The translations under genes and the position numbers were made by a program. From Micropterix aruncella (taxonomy: Eukaryota; Arthropoda; Insecta; Lepidoptera; Micropterigidae), in the NCBI GenBank assembly GCA_944548615.1, contig OX155960.1, positions 8,862,029-8,926,028 of the forward strand: a stretch of DNA of 64,000 nt, read 5' to 3'. Below are positions 1-42,115 of this stretch, one piece after another (position 1 is the first letter of the stretch; each line of letters starts with the position of its first letter). Below the pieces are notes generated by a model. The model was not told the DNA's origin. It saw only the letters and a program-made list of their open reading frames with translations, and did no database searches.

Positions 1-329
1 TGTTTATTGGTCATATTATCAACAATTATGAATTCTTATCAAAATAAGTAAATTTATTGTCTTAAGTGTTTAAAACAAAAGACTTTTCCCTTTTACTGCA
101 TATAATTTCTCTTTTACTGCATAAATGGTTAAAGAGAAGACACTCACAAATAACGATAATATAGTCAAATTGGCATGCAAATACATATATACATATGTAG
201 TAAAAATATTACCTTTCTTTAGGCAGTCAGGAAATAAATAATAGCCTTCAGTACTAACCGAACCACACTCATAATTTCATCACAAGTAAAAAGTATTACC
301 GCCCAACGATGTGGACACGGGTCAGCTGG
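1..329 (+). mobile_element. Non-autonomous Helitron, 3' part
   Basis: Bases 60-329 match the 3' half of the Helitron at 25106-25627 (AAAACAAAAGACTTTT, TTTTACTGCATATAAT, GGCAGTCAGGAAATAAAT, CACGGGTCAGCT). The 3' terminus is CTGG instead of the canonical CTAG, so this copy has lost the standard end. The part before base 60 does not align with the other copy. Confidence 0.6.
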
Positions 330-1150
330 TTATTAATATACACAACAACACAATTCAATAAATAATATTAAGAAACAAAAAAATATTATGGTTTAGGTCA
401 AGATATTTGAAATGTGCAAATTAGAACCTACCAAAATTCGCGGTGTAACTAATAACATGGCCAACCACTGTAACTAAACTCAGTTTTAAATTTGTATACT
501 TTCGAGATTTCTTCTACATTCTACGACGGGCAGTGATGTCCAAATTCAAACTTATATTTTATTTAGGTACAAACTTATATACAACCGCTTTTTTTGTCAA
601 ACATACGAAAAAATGAGTGGAAATCGAAAGTCTGCAAGCTCTTCAGTCACAGCACAATTTTCCTAATTACTACCTAAGCACTTTTAAATTCAGCCTACGA
701 AAACGCAATAATTTGAAGAATTCAGGGGCAAACAATTCAAGTGACAATTTAAAACATGCACCAATGTGATGAGATGTATACTCTTTGGCCGCTTTAGCAC
801 TAGTAGTAGTAGTAGTAGTAAACGGAGTGGGGGGGCTTGTATCCAGCCCTTGATGTCACCTGAATATATAAGATCTTTTGTAACTACCCACTTTGTGGTT
901 AGGTCAGTGGTCTGCTAGTAGCCCGGTACTGCTTACCAGTCCATACAGATCACTGACCTTCAAGTTGGGCAGATCGCTGGGTTCGAGAAAGGCTCGTCAC
1001 AAGTAAACTGTCTTTTTGCGGCGAGGCCTGGGTAGCGACCAACGTGTATGCTGTCTTCAGGTTCTTTGCCATATATTCGGCAGTCCTTGCTCTCAGCCAA
1101 GGTTGAATAGATGTGCTCTAAGGGTCGTGAACGCTTGTGCTCTAAGGGGC
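330..1150. other. No gene or recognised element
   Basis: AT-rich sequence. The only structure seen is a short AGT microsatellite at about 801-820. No coding signal stands out; small open frames near 960-1160 look like chance or LINE debris. Confidence 0.4.
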
Positions 1151-1575
1151 GCTTTAGCACTAAAGAAGATGAAGAATTTTCTCCCTGAGGAAAGCAAAAT
1201 CACAATCTGCCAATCTTTCCTCCTCCCTCTCCTTAATTATTCAGATGTTGCATTTCTTGACATAACGGGAGATCTAGCCATCAGGGCTGCAAAATGTCTG
1301 CAATCGCTTTATTTATAACATAAGAAAGTATGACCATATTACAGAATACAGAAGGAGACTTCACTGGCTGACGACCCGATAAGGGAGAGATACGAGAGTT
1401 CAGTTTGCTCTACAGAATCTTTCTCCGAGATATTTCATTACTAGGTTCAATGCTCTATCGGCTCACGAGCACCCTCTGAGATCTGACGATAACCTACTGC
1501 TCTCGATCCCTGGTCACAGAAGTGATTTCTACTGGCACTTCCATACATGAAGCCCTTCTCTGGAATGCTTTTTTT
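1151..1575 (+). mobile_element. LINE reverse-transcriptase C-terminal remnant (CR1/Jockey-like)
   Basis: Frames shift several times, but LPEESKITICQSFLLPLLNY, YDHITEYRRRLHWL, SPRYFITRFNALSAHEHPLR and LLLSIPGHRSDFYWH are the thumb/C-terminal block of CR1/L2/Jockey-type LINE reverse transcriptases. Inactive remnant. Confidence 0.65.
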
Positions 1576-1639
1576 TTTTTCAATTGATTTCTATCTGCAA
1601 TCGGTCGCAGCATTGAAGACCATAATCAGATGTATTGTT

Positions 1640-2020
1640 GAGTTAAAGGCGTGTAAGATGACTCCTCCCTCGAAGAGTCTCCTCTTAATATTAATTGACT
1701 GCTCTAGTGTCAGTGTCTGTCACTCAGGTCTGCCACATCAAAGCGTTTTAACCTTCTTATGTTTTCACCTACGTTTGTTAGGTTTGAGGCTAGGGCATTC
1801 ACGTGTCCTACCAGTGTCATTTTATATCTTGCACTGTACTTTTGCAGTTCTTCCTTTACCGTCGGCATTTTGAGGTGTTCGTGGATCTCACTGTTCCGGG
1901 TGAACCATGGGGCGTTTGCTATGGACCTCAGAACTTTGTTCTGGTATCGCTGAAGGATTTCTACGTTGGAGTCACTGGCTGTGCCCCATAGTTGGATGCC
2001 GTAAGTCCATATCGGTTTCA
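1640..2020 (-). mobile_element. Jockey-like LINE ORF2 C-terminal remnant
   Basis: The minus strand reads KPIWTYGIQLWGTASDSNVE, ILQRYQNKVLRSIANAPWF, IHEHLKMPTVKEELQKYSAR and VGENIRRLKRFDVADLSDRH. YGIQLWG, RSI-NAPW and the tail RLKR are typical of Jockey-clade reverse transcriptases. Head-to-head with the preceding LINE fragment. Confidence 0.75.
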
Positions 2021-2100
2021 GGAATGCTTATCCACGCATGTAAGGACAGCACCGAGTTTGTATTGCTCTAAACGTGGGCTCAAAGAACACTAACCCCTAT
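2018..2100. repeat. Short dispersed repeat also at 44885-44975
   Basis: Shares GTAAGGACAGCACCGAGTTT and adjacent bases with 44885-44975, followed by GGCTCAAAGAAC in both. Family not recognised; possibly a LINE-associated tail. Confidence 0.55.
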
Positions 2101-2115
2101 TATTAATAAAAGAAT

Positions 2116-2262
2116 GATAAAAACCTACCGTCCGGTTTTGCCGGACGGTAGGTTTTTATCGTCCCAAAGTCTTCTACGCTCACCTCTAGGGAGACAAAAC
2201 GATCATTATCGTTAAAACTTTTTGGGGTGACAAGTTCGCCTGTTGTAGTTGACATCTCCAAA
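2116..2262 (+). mobile_element. GC-rich retroposon family R, 3' end with snap-back hairpin
   Basis: Bases 2150-2262 match the 3' segment of family R (AAGTCTTCTACG, ATCGTTAAAACTT, TTCGCCTGTTGTAG) seen at 32248-33286, 54068-54735 and 56985-57840. Bases 2116-2160 form a perfect hairpin with a 20-base stem and a TTTTG loop. The right arm belongs to the repeat (compare the inverted copy at 48330); the left arm is a reverse copy of it. Confidence 0.6.
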
Positions 2263-2836
2263 TGTATAGAGAAGGTTCTACTTTGGACTCATGGAACAGA
2301 ATACCAAAACATGTGTTGAATAGGGTTAGGTTCATTAGGCTCTGTTTTAGCGCGCAACCAAAAAGGTTTAGAGCCGCGGCTTCAGAAGAAATAACGATTT
2401 TACTATATTTGAATGGTCACAGGCGAAAAATGATCAATGTCATTTTTTTGTGAAAATGTATTACTAATGTCATCTCAGTATCTCATCAACAAACAAGCCA
2501 CAATGTCATCTTGTGGCTTGTTCCCAAACTAATTGAAGCATTATTCGATTTTGGAAAGAAAGATTATAGTCTGCCCTTAAATAAAGAAGAAATGCATGAT
2601 GGGAAAGACTGATCAAGGACCATGAAGTGACGGTGGACTCTGATCAGTCTTTCTTGTTAGGTCCAAAGGTGGGGGTACCTTGATGAACATCCAGTTGACG
2701 CTGAGGAGGAACTGTGAAGGGAAATACTGATCAAGGTTAACGATTTTTCACTTTTTCATTTTTTTGAGGAATAATTTATGTAAAATGTATTTTTTTTGAA
2801 ATTGAAATATATTTGGTTTACAGACAAAATATACAG
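2263..2836. other. Unassigned repeat-like DNA with two small inverted repeats
   Basis: Contains a hairpin at 2492-2522 (12-base stems AACAAGCCACAA, 7-base loop) and an inverted pair AAAGACTGATCA/TGATCAGTCTTT at about 2603-2654. No coding frame of interest. Confidence 0.4.
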
Positions 2837-3174
2837 GTGAGTTTTTTGTTAATGACATCCTTTTAGTGGTTAAACCAGTATAAACAGGTATGCAATTTAA
2901 ATAATAAAAAAAATATTTTTTTTTATTAAAAAAAATATTTTTTAAAAAGTATAAAAAGCGTATAGCGCGCTACATCACCTAGCGGTGGGTAAAATATCAA
3001 TAATAAACAATATTAGCGATATTTTATCTACCGCTAGATAGTGCAGAGCGCTCAACGCTTGTGAAATTTTAATTAACAGTCAAATTGTTCAAATTGACAA
3101 AAAAATCTAGTTGGTTATTTTCTCGTACTGGTTCACCCAAGACAAAGATGTCAATTATATAAAACTCATGGTGT
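2837..3174. mobile_element. TIR element, family MITE-D, copy 1
   Basis: Terminal inverted repeats (GTGAGTTTTTTGTTAATG on the left; its diverged complement ending AAAACTCATGG on the right) enclose a segment with CTAGCGGTGGGTAAAATATC and its inverse ATTTTATCTACCGCTAG. Other copies lie at about 37690-38060 and 53330-53665. No transposase; non-autonomous. Confidence 0.6.
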
Positions 3175-3660
3175 ATATTTTTTCACTCAAACCATTGCTA
3201 AAGTGTAATTGTTTAAGTAATGTAAAATGGAATTATCAAAAATTTCAAAAAGTTGATATTGATCGTTATTCCCTGTGACCGTTTATTTGATGCCTGCCAA
3301 TCTGTCATCATGGTATTGAATTGTTCTCCCCTAATGCCATCATACAAATAATTAAATCAATAATTCAACGAGCTTTATAACATAAGTAATACATAATACG
3401 ATATGTTGAAAAAAAAAACATTTTCAGTCGGTCACTACTTTAAATGAAATACATGTAGGCCCTGTAGTTACGCAGAGATTTTAATACGAATTATATCAAA
3501 ACAGTTTTCTTTTACGCGTTTGGAAAAGCTCAAGCTAGAGACTCTACCGCAAATTTTAAAATATCTAATCGTAATACAGATAGGCCGCTCTCAATAAAGA
3601 AAAACTGGGAAGCGATTATTTTCAATTTGGGGGAGTCAGGTTGCGGGGGCTTATAACTAC
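3175..3660. other. No recognised feature
   Basis: AT-rich sequence without open frames or repeats that I could match elsewhere in the window. Confidence 0.35.
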
Positions 3661-3669
3661 GTTTATACG

Positions 3670-4830
3670 GAAAATTCGGAAGTCTTGTATCGCTTGAGAT
3701 ATAACTCTTTACTCCTTATGTCGGAAGATGGCCTGGCCCATATTGTAGAATTAACTGTTCCATGGGAATCAAATATCCCCAAAGACCACAAGTACAACTT
3801 AAATAAATACTATGACCTCACAAATGCAGTCATCCAGAACAGCTTCACTGTTCGCCTTCATGCGGTGGAAATTGGCGCTTGTAGCCTGCTAGTCAAAATC
3901 TGTTTCGTCTTTTAAAAGATCGTCGTCTCTCCAAGACTACAAGTATAATCAATTCCTTCCTAAAAAAATATCTAAAACCGCAAGATCCGCATTTCAAATT
4001 CTATGGCTTTAGGGACTTTGTACCCACATATCAGTCAACAAAAGCATGACTAACCAATAGATTCTTGAGAAATTCATAAACGCAAATACAATCTATTTTC
4101 ATTAAATTCCATCTAATTTCGGTAATTAATGCAGTCGCAGCCGGTGACTCACGCCAATTTCTTCTAATCGATTCAATCGACACACTTATTACCACCACTC
4201 TTTCAGCATTGCGTCATGTAGTTATAGTATATAAACCAGTACATTCGACCAATCAATTATCATTCCTCGGGTAGTCACCCACCGATCACCGTTTGCATCA
4301 TTCTCGGGTAGTCACCCTCCGCGATCATCATTCCTCGAGTGGTTATCCTTCGCATCATACATCGAGCACACATCCGCGATATCATTCCTAGAGTAGTCAT
4401 CAGCCATCATATCCGCGATCTAACCGTGCGCCGCGTTAAATATTCGGAAGCGTTATAACTGGCCATCTTCAATCTAATTCATCAATAAACATCTTCGGCT
4501 TCACCAAGACCGCGTTTCATTACGGAGAAAACCCCAAGTTGATACCACCTCCTCACATCGAGCAAATTGGAGTCTAGTGAGGGGTGGTCCCTCACAGCTT
4601 CGAAATGGGAGTGAATGGGTAGTAAGGGGTACGCTCACATGTGGCAAGACAGCTGCCAGCTGCTAAACCTACCACAGCCGGTCGTTAGTCCGGAGCCCAC
4701 AGCTCACCTCCAGAAGTGTAACAGTATTATGATGGGCCCGACTCCAGTCGGCGTCCAGACTATCATATTGACTATTACAACTTCATCGGCTGCCGCTAAC
4801 GAGAATGTGGTAGATTTCTGATATTATTCC
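3670..4830 (+). mobile_element. RLE-type LINE C-terminal fragment and 3' tail, split by a solo LTR
   Basis: Coding remnant 3690-3900 reads AHIVELTVPWESNIPKDHKY then NLNKYYDLT and LHAVEIGA. After a frameshift LLKDRRLSKTTSIINSFLKK follows. VELTVPWE with a K-Y spacing resembles the restriction-like endonuclease region of R2/R4-type LINEs. The element is interrupted at 4009 by a solo LTR and resumes at 4601 (CGAAATGGGAGTGAATGGG). Uninterrupted relatives at 31792-31988 and 51500-51830 confirm the join. The 3' untranslated part includes GCTCACATGTGGCAAGACAG. Confidence 0.65.
4010..4596 (+). mobile_element. Solo LTR (587 bp) inserted in the RLE LINE
   Basis: Flanked by the 4-bp duplication GCTT (4006-4009 and 4597-4600). 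Related to the solo LTR at 7283-8366: shared 3' end GAGGGGTGGTCCCTCACA, shared internal GTTATAACTGG and CAATAAA-ATCTTC-GCTTCA blocks. The first bases (TTTAGGGAC) appear to be a decayed TGTAACGGAC. A TATA-like element (TATATAAACCAG) and AATAAA are present as expected of an LTR. A CATTCCTCGGGTAGTCACCC motif repeats imperfectly three to four times inside. The 4-bp duplication suggests Ty3/Gypsy or BEL type. Confidence 0.75.
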
Positions 4831-5165
4831 TGAAAATGAGAAAGCCAAGATGTTTTTCTTCGTCCCGGACCTCTTCTTTTGGCTATTTTGCCTCGAATTA
4901 TTAGTTGCATAATGTTTTATCTTTCGAGATGACACATGATGCGAGTGAAGTATTCGAGTTTGCGGATCTACGATGCGCTCGCTCGACGCTTAAAGCGCTC
5001 GAGCGAAAGTGCTCGAGCATTAAGTCGGTCTCGAGCCGGTCTCCCTTGAATTTCTCACGAAGGTCTCATTTGAATTTGACGTTTGCAGGCCGGTCTCGCC
5101 GTTGCGGTGACATTTTTTTAGCCCGACTCCATAGATGCAGATTTTATCATCATTTCAGATTTTAT
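4831..5165. other. No gene; short inverted motifs
   Basis: Holds GCTCGAGC-type inverted motifs near 4980-5020 and a GGTCTC-rich stretch near 5030-5095. No coding or repeat assignment. Confidence 0.35.
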
Positions 5166-5330
5166 GGTTTTAGATTAGGTTTTAGATATTTTTTTCTAGA
5201 AAGGAGTTGATTATTTTCCCGGAGACCGAGATCTTTAAAGAATGGAAACGCAGATTCGTATTGGAGGTGGCACGTTGGATCTTTTTTTGGCACATGGAGT
5301 CCGTATTTTCCGTCTAAAGGTAGTTCCGTC
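5166..5330 (-). mobile_element. RLE-type LINE fragment
   Basis: The minus strand reads HVPKKDPTCHLQYESAFPFF then KDLGLRENNQLLSRKKYLKP, the same region as LLKDRRLSKTTSIINSFLKK at 3900-3970 and the inverted copy at 51750-51820. It directly abuts the FAM135 stop codon and probably forms its 3' UTR, or lies just past it. Confidence 0.55.
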
Positions 5331-5357
5331 GCCGGGAGCCAGGGGGAGGCGGGCGGC

Positions 5358-36714
<31,357 letters not shown>

Positions 36715-37690
36715 CTGAAATGAGACAAAACAAACACCCATGTTATATCGAAAACATTATTGCAGAGAACAAGACATACAAGATATAATAAAAAAATCGG
36801 TTGTCTGTAAATTCGGTTTACTGACGATAGTTGAACGTGACAAACGCCATAAGAAAATACTGATGGAATGGTTGCATTTTTCAAAAGACAATTGACACCA
36901 CATTCACTTTTCATTGCACTTCATACTTGACGAAAACATGTAAATGTATTATTGTATAGCAGCTGTCCACGCGGACGCATCGCTCACTCAAGTAGGAGAG
37001 AGACAGATGTCGAACGCTGCCGAACGCGGAGGCCGATTGTGCCTCTTTGTCGCTCGTTCCGCGCTCTCGCTTGCACTTCAAGCCTTAAATGGAACGCCTC
37101 AAAGCGAGGTAACGCCGCATGAGTCATGTTTTTTCGTGCGTGCAGCCGGCTCCATCGAATTATAAGACGTTGTCACGTCAAAAAAAAAAACATGACTACC
37201 GATACAAAAAGTGAACTATTGTATTTATAATTATTAGAAAAAATTAGTTCGCACTGAAACGCACGTTTTTCACAGAATAAAGTTCATCGTTAAAATAATA
37301 TTCGTTAAAACAAAATTCACACTACCGAAGCTTTTGTTACGGCAGCGTTTACGCGTATTATCTCTTTAAACATCAAGTGCTGTCAGTCGACGGACCTTGC
37401 CCGGACGGACCATGTCTTCCGCTAGGCATATGCCCCTTAGCAGGCCTTCACGTGAGCCGGGCCCATTGACCCGGCTTTCTGAGTGTGGCATCGCAGTGCT
37501 GCACGCCCTGCAGCAGATATCTCGCCGCCGCTGTAGCAATCACTCGGTTGCCCTCGGTGCTCAAGTAATAAAACAGTTTTTATAAAAATATGTGTTTTAT
37601 GTATTTGTCTATACGATTACACATATATTTTCGGAATGTACTCAATCAGACCTTACATTTGATACTAAACACAATATGTATATATGGATG
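36715..37690. other. Upstream of first recognised FAM135 exon; unassigned with MITE-C scraps
   Basis: A GC-richer block at 36960-37150 has no recognisable protein. MITE-C scraps are seen at 37195-37260 (GTGAACTATTGTATTTATAA) and 37590-37690 (GGAATGTACTCAATCAGACC). The missing FAM135 start exon was looked for here and not found. Confidence 0.4.
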
Positions 37691-37694
37691 AATT

Positions 37695-38060
37695 TTAATT
37701 AACTGGCATACTTCAAGGGGGTGAATCAGTACGAGTAGCTAAACTTTTTTAGAAAAAAAAATGTTTGTTTTTTTTTCCATTTGAAAATTTGAAGAACTTG
37801 ACATTTAAATAAAAGCTTGACAAGCGTTCAAGCGCGCTGCACCATCTAGTGGTAGGTAAAATATTGATAATAAGTAGGTAATATTAGCTATATTTTACCT
37901 CCTGCTAGATAGCTCATCAAGCTCAGCGGTTTTTATACAATTTTTCTAAAAATATAATTTTAAATTTTTTTTTTTTTTTTTAATTTTTATCAAAAGTTGC
38001 CTAATTGCTCATACTCATTCACCCCCTTCAAGGACGCCGGTTTATTGAAACTCACCCTAA
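37695..38060. mobile_element. TIR element, family MITE-D, copy 2
   Basis: Left CTTCAAGGGGGTGAATCAGT and right ATTCACCCCCTTCAAGG are inverted repeats. The interior has the family pair ATCTAGTGGTAGGTAAAATA / ATTTTACCTCCTGCTAGAT. Confidence 0.75.
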
Positions 38061-38061
38061 T

Positions 38062-38990
38062 ATCTTAATTTGTTGACGTTTGGGCACAATTATTCGTTCC
38101 TTAGAAATGTTCTACCGTTAAGAAGCCTCATTAAAGTCTACTACGCGCTAGCCCACAGCACGATTACGTATGGAATATTAGGATGGGGGGGTTCTACAGA
38201 TTCGGCGTTAGATCCGCTTGTTAAAGCGCAAAAAGCTCTCCTGAGGGTCATGTCCAGAAAGCCACATCGATATCCAACAAACGAACTACTAAAAGAGCTG
38301 AGACTTTTGGACGTTAGACAGATTTATGCAAAAGTAACCCTACTTTATTATCTCAACAATCCGCACACACACAACATCACTGACCACAAGATTCTAACTA
38401 GAGGTTGCGCGTCAGAAAAACATGTAATTAAAAAAACCAAAACTAAATTTGCGCAAAGGCACTTTAGTTGTGTAGCTCCTAAACTCCACAATTACTTTCA
38501 GGATAAGTTAAAACAATGCAAAAGCTTACATATGAAAAAGGGAAAACTTACTTTGTGGCTGTTTGAGACCGGCAGGGAAAAGGTAGCTGAAATTATTACA
38601 CATATCCTCGTTTAAAACGACGTTATCAATTTAATTTAATATTACAAATATATATTACTAATAAATACGTGTATGTAAATGCAAATGTATGTAAATAATA
38701 ATAGTATGTAAATAATACAAGTAGGTAAATGTATATATTTATATATAAATGAGAATAATATATGTATAATGTTTAATATTATATAAACATGTAAACATTA
38801 TATAAACATGTTTAATATTATATAAACATGTAAAATATCACCATAGTTCTATAATTGCAGTATAAAATTACGTGCGCATCTCAATTTAAAAGAAAAGAAT
38901 CTACCCTAGTACGGGCATTAACCTAGTTGGGTAGTTTTTAAGACATAATTTTTGTACTACTTTCTCTTAAATAAAGCATTATTATTATTA
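38062..38990 (+). mobile_element. CR1-like LINE reverse-transcriptase C-terminus and 3' tail
   Basis: Open frame 38070-38615 reads LIKVYYALAHSTITYGILGW, GGSTDSALDPLVKAQKALLR, RQIYAKVTLLYYL and FAQRHFSCVAPKLHNYFQDK. YGI-GWGG plus --Q---LR and the RR-F---APKL-N tail match CR1-type LINEs. The frame is undamaged. A 3' tail with TCTACCCTAGTACGGGCATT and a TAT(T/A) microsatellite ends near 38990. Confidence 0.7.
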
Positions 38991-38999
38991 TTATTTTTA

Positions 39000-39240
39000 T
39001 TATTATTCATTTGACATTTGGACAGTTTAGGTTACCTATGACCATTGATTTTATAGTGTAATTAAAATCAATGCTATGACATTCGGTCGGGATGACAACA
39101 ATTCTAATAATACCACACACTTTTAAATTTGTTCAAGCGTTTAGAAGTTACGGTGGAATGGCTCTAACTTATTGGCCTGTCTCACTCGCATCAACGAATT
39201 TCAATTTTAGTTAACGAAGAAATGCAATCTGGCCTATTAT
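39000..39240. repeat. MITE-C right-end fragment and single MITE terminus
   Basis: GACATTCGGTCGGGATGACA and GCGTTTAGAAGTTACGGTGG are MITE-C. 39175-39235 (TTTTAGTTAACGAAGAAATG, CAATC) is one end of the MITE seen complete at 13536-13829. Confidence 0.5.
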
Positions 39241-39559
39241 GGAAAATAACTATGTATATGCTTATACGACCTTAATAAATTGTAATACATTTAACAGGTT
39301 ATATTTATGTAACAGTGTTTTGGTATTAGTCTCAATTGTGATTTGTATATTAATTTTAAAGTCTTTAAGTTCATTTTCTGACTTTTATTGCATTAATATT
39401 ATTTAGATTATTATGCTTAAATGGATTATTTAAATTTTTATATATTTTTTAATTTTATTTTTAAAATAATATTTCATAATTATTGAATCTAATTTTCTAC
39501 CTACCAACCAAGTTTTATATATTGCTAGCAAAATCTGACAGACGTTGTCCTGCCTGAGC

Positions 39560-39700
39560 ATAATTATTTACTCTGTATATTATCCCTGCGAAATATTATT
39601 TGCTCTATATTATCCCTGCATAATATTATTTACTCTGTATATTATCTGTATTGTATATAAAATATTATTTACTCTGTATATTATCTGCGAAAATATTATC
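39560..39700. repeat. Tandem TATATTATCCCTGC/AATATTATTTACTC units
   Basis: About four imperfect copies of a roughly 36-bp unit. Confidence 0.7.
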
Positions 39701-39955
39701 CGCGCTCAAATACCTATGTATACAAATTTTCATGGCGATGGGTTGGATGGTATAGAAGTTGATATGCTGCAGTGCTATCTAGTGGTGAGTTATAACAAAG
39801 TGGATAGCATAAAAACCTTCTCCATCAAAAAATACATGTGTGTGCTAACTTTCATGGTGATCGGTCAAATGTTGAGCTTCGACTTCGACATTGTCGAAGT
39901 CGAAGCTCAACATCGATTTTTATATACCAGATTCAGAGCAATATAAGAATAACTA
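39700..39955 (+). repeat. Dispersed repeat (as 18890-19245) with perfect snap-back hairpin
   Basis: Matches 19019-19245 up to AGTGATCAGTCAAA / GGTGATCGGTCAAA. Bases 39869-39913 then form a perfect 22-bp inverted repeat with a single-base loop, absent from the sister copy, before the shared ATTTTTATATA end resumes. Confidence 0.75.
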
Positions 39956-39995
39956 TCTACTTAAATTGTTTTTATCCTTCTTGTTTTATAGTATA

Positions 39996-40256
39996 CTAGC
40001 TGCGCCCCGCGGTTTCACCTGCGTGGTGATGGAATTATGATGATAGAAAACCATATATCTTTATAAATTATCTTTAACCATATAACCATATGTCTTTAAA
40101 CCATATATCTTTATAATAGCCTATGTGTTATTCTGATGTGTAAGCTACATTATTGTAAAGTTTCATCAAAATCCATTCAGTAGTTTTTGCGTGAAAGAGT
40201 AACAAACATCCATACATACATTCTTACAAACTTTCGCGTTTATAATAGTAGTAGGA
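39996..40256 (-). mobile_element. Non-autonomous Helitron, inverted copy
   Basis: In reverse orientation begins TCCTACTACTATTATAAACG and ends GCGCAGCTAG. Body motifs GAAAGTTTGTAAGAATGTAT, GTTACTCTTTCACGC and ATGAAACTTTACAATAATGT are shared with 55722-55940. Flanks A/T fit Helitron insertion. Confidence 0.85.
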
Positions 40257-40259
40257 TAA

Positions 40260-40860
40260 TAATGTTATTTTTTTAATCTGTTTTTAATGTTGATGTTATT
40301 ATTATATTTATATTTCTTTATGTGTATAATTTATTATCCATTTTGATAGTTATAATTTGATAATTCCATCATTTTAGTTAGGTTGTTAATTAATGCTAAT
40401 TATCACTTCACTTCTTCTTATCACTTGTGGTATCTATATATACATCTTCTTTATCCAAGTATCTATGTAGTATCATCTAACAACTGGAAATCTTTTTGTA
40501 TGTCTAAACTTTTTATATTACTACATTTCTGAATTTATTTTTTTTTAATTACTGAATTCCTATTTGGTATATTTCTTTTAAATTAGATTTTTATAATAAC
40601 ATTTTATAATGTTGAATGTCAATTTTATTAGTATTTTTTAATATTTATTGGAAATGTAATTTCTACACCTAGATAAGTTTATTAAAAATAAATAACTTGA
40701 AATTGAACTATGGTTTCCAAGCATAAAAACACACCAGTTACAGTGTTATTGTGTCGAATATCATGTGAGGAAAATAGTGATGGGTCATTTCGGTCATTTC
40801 GGGTGCACCTGTGTTCTGAACCACACTTCTCTACCTGAAAGACCTCCTCCAAAATTGTAA
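40260..40860. other. No recognised feature
   Basis: AT-rich; no repeats matched. Confidence 0.35.
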
Positions 40861-41020
40861 TGACCATTCCCGGTTCCTTTTTGCTCTGCTCGCAGCTCAC
40901 ATCAATTTTATCATCATCGCTTGGTATACTAATATCAAGGATGTTAGTTGCTCTAGTAACCAATAGATGGAGTCTTCTTTTTGATGTGCTGTGACCCTTT
41001 TTGAAGTCTGATAAATTGGC
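40861..41020 (-). CDS. Possible unrecognised coding exon
   Basis: A minus-strand open frame ending at a consensus donor (TTTCAG/GTAGAG) reads LSDFKKGHSTSKRRLHLLVT, RATNILDISIPSDDDKIDVS and SKKEPGMVITILEEVFQ. Composition is protein-like and non-repetitive, and no other copy occurs in the window. I do not recognise the family. It lies about 4 kb upstream of the first recognised FAM135 exon but does not resemble the expected FAM135 N-terminus. It could be an exon of an unmarked gene, an alternative exon, or old transposon coding sequence. The acceptor is not certain. Confidence 0.25.
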
Positions 41021-41547
41021 ACTCAGCGATAGACAGCAGATAAAAAATATATACGGGTCTAACGTCTCTCATTCTGTACGAGCAGTGAGACTGAACTGAT
41101 CAAACTACTTATTTAAACGCCACATAGTTCATAGATCCTACCCACGGCCGGACGAATGCCAACCGATGTTCCAATCCTTAGTTTTGGTCATTTTTGGTAT
41201 TATAGTTTAACAAAATCTAGAACACATTAAAAAAAGATTTAACTTGTGAAAAATTGCATTGTATATTAATAAAAAAAAACAATTAAAACAGCAAATATTT
41301 AAAAAATATACGAACACAGCTATTAAAAATAAAACAAAGCAATAACAAGCAAAACTCCGAAATATGTATGTGTAAGAAATTAATAGGGAAAGAATCGAAA
41401 AAGCGAGAAAGGGGCGCGAAAAAGTGATGTAAAAGTTCCTGTTTCTGCGACAAAACAGATATAAAAGTCACATAAAATGCTTTTTACCACAAAATAACTG
41501 CCAGAAACCTAGAAACTAATAAGAAATATCGATATTTTACATTTTTA

Positions 41548-42115
41548 ACCGACTTCAAGAAAGGGAAGAAGTTATCAATTCGGTTGTATTTTTTTATTAA
41601 TATTTGCTACCATAGAACTCCATCATTTATGAACCAATTTAGATTTTTTTTTATTTGAAAGGATATACTTCCAGATTGGTCCCCTTTTTTTAAAATCAAA
41701 ATCCTGTTCTGATGATGGGACCATGACGAATTGAGGGAACTCCTCAAATATTATCATATGAAGTTGAAAATTTACATGTTGTTTCAGTTCCGAAGACAAT
41801 GCATTTTTTATGTTAAGAATGACCTGATTCTACATCCAGAGTTGGCTCCCGACCGGGGTACTCCTCAAAGGTCAACAGCACAGACACAAAATGTTGTATA
41901 GGTATGCATTCAATTACAACAGCCTGTTCTAAGTTTCACCAAGACAGGACTGCGGCACCCAGGGTTGGCTTCCAAAGAGGGAACTCCTCAACGGTCAACA
42001 GCACAGACATGAAATTTTGTATACGCATTCAATTATGATAGCCCGTTCTAAGTTTCACAATGACATGACTGCTGTAGTCATAAAAAAAATGGAGTCGGTT
42101 TTGTTTTGTAACTTT
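41548..42115. repeat. Dispersed repeat with ACCGACTTCAA/AGTCGGTTTT ends, also at 53670-54060
   Basis: ACCGACTTCAAGAAAGG at the left and GGAGTCGGTTTTG at the right look like terminal inverted repeats. Inside, GGGAACTCCTCAACGGTCAA, CAGCACAGAC and CAATTATGATAGCCCGTTCT occur twice in tandem-like arrangement and recur inverted at 53690-54010. Confidence 0.55.
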
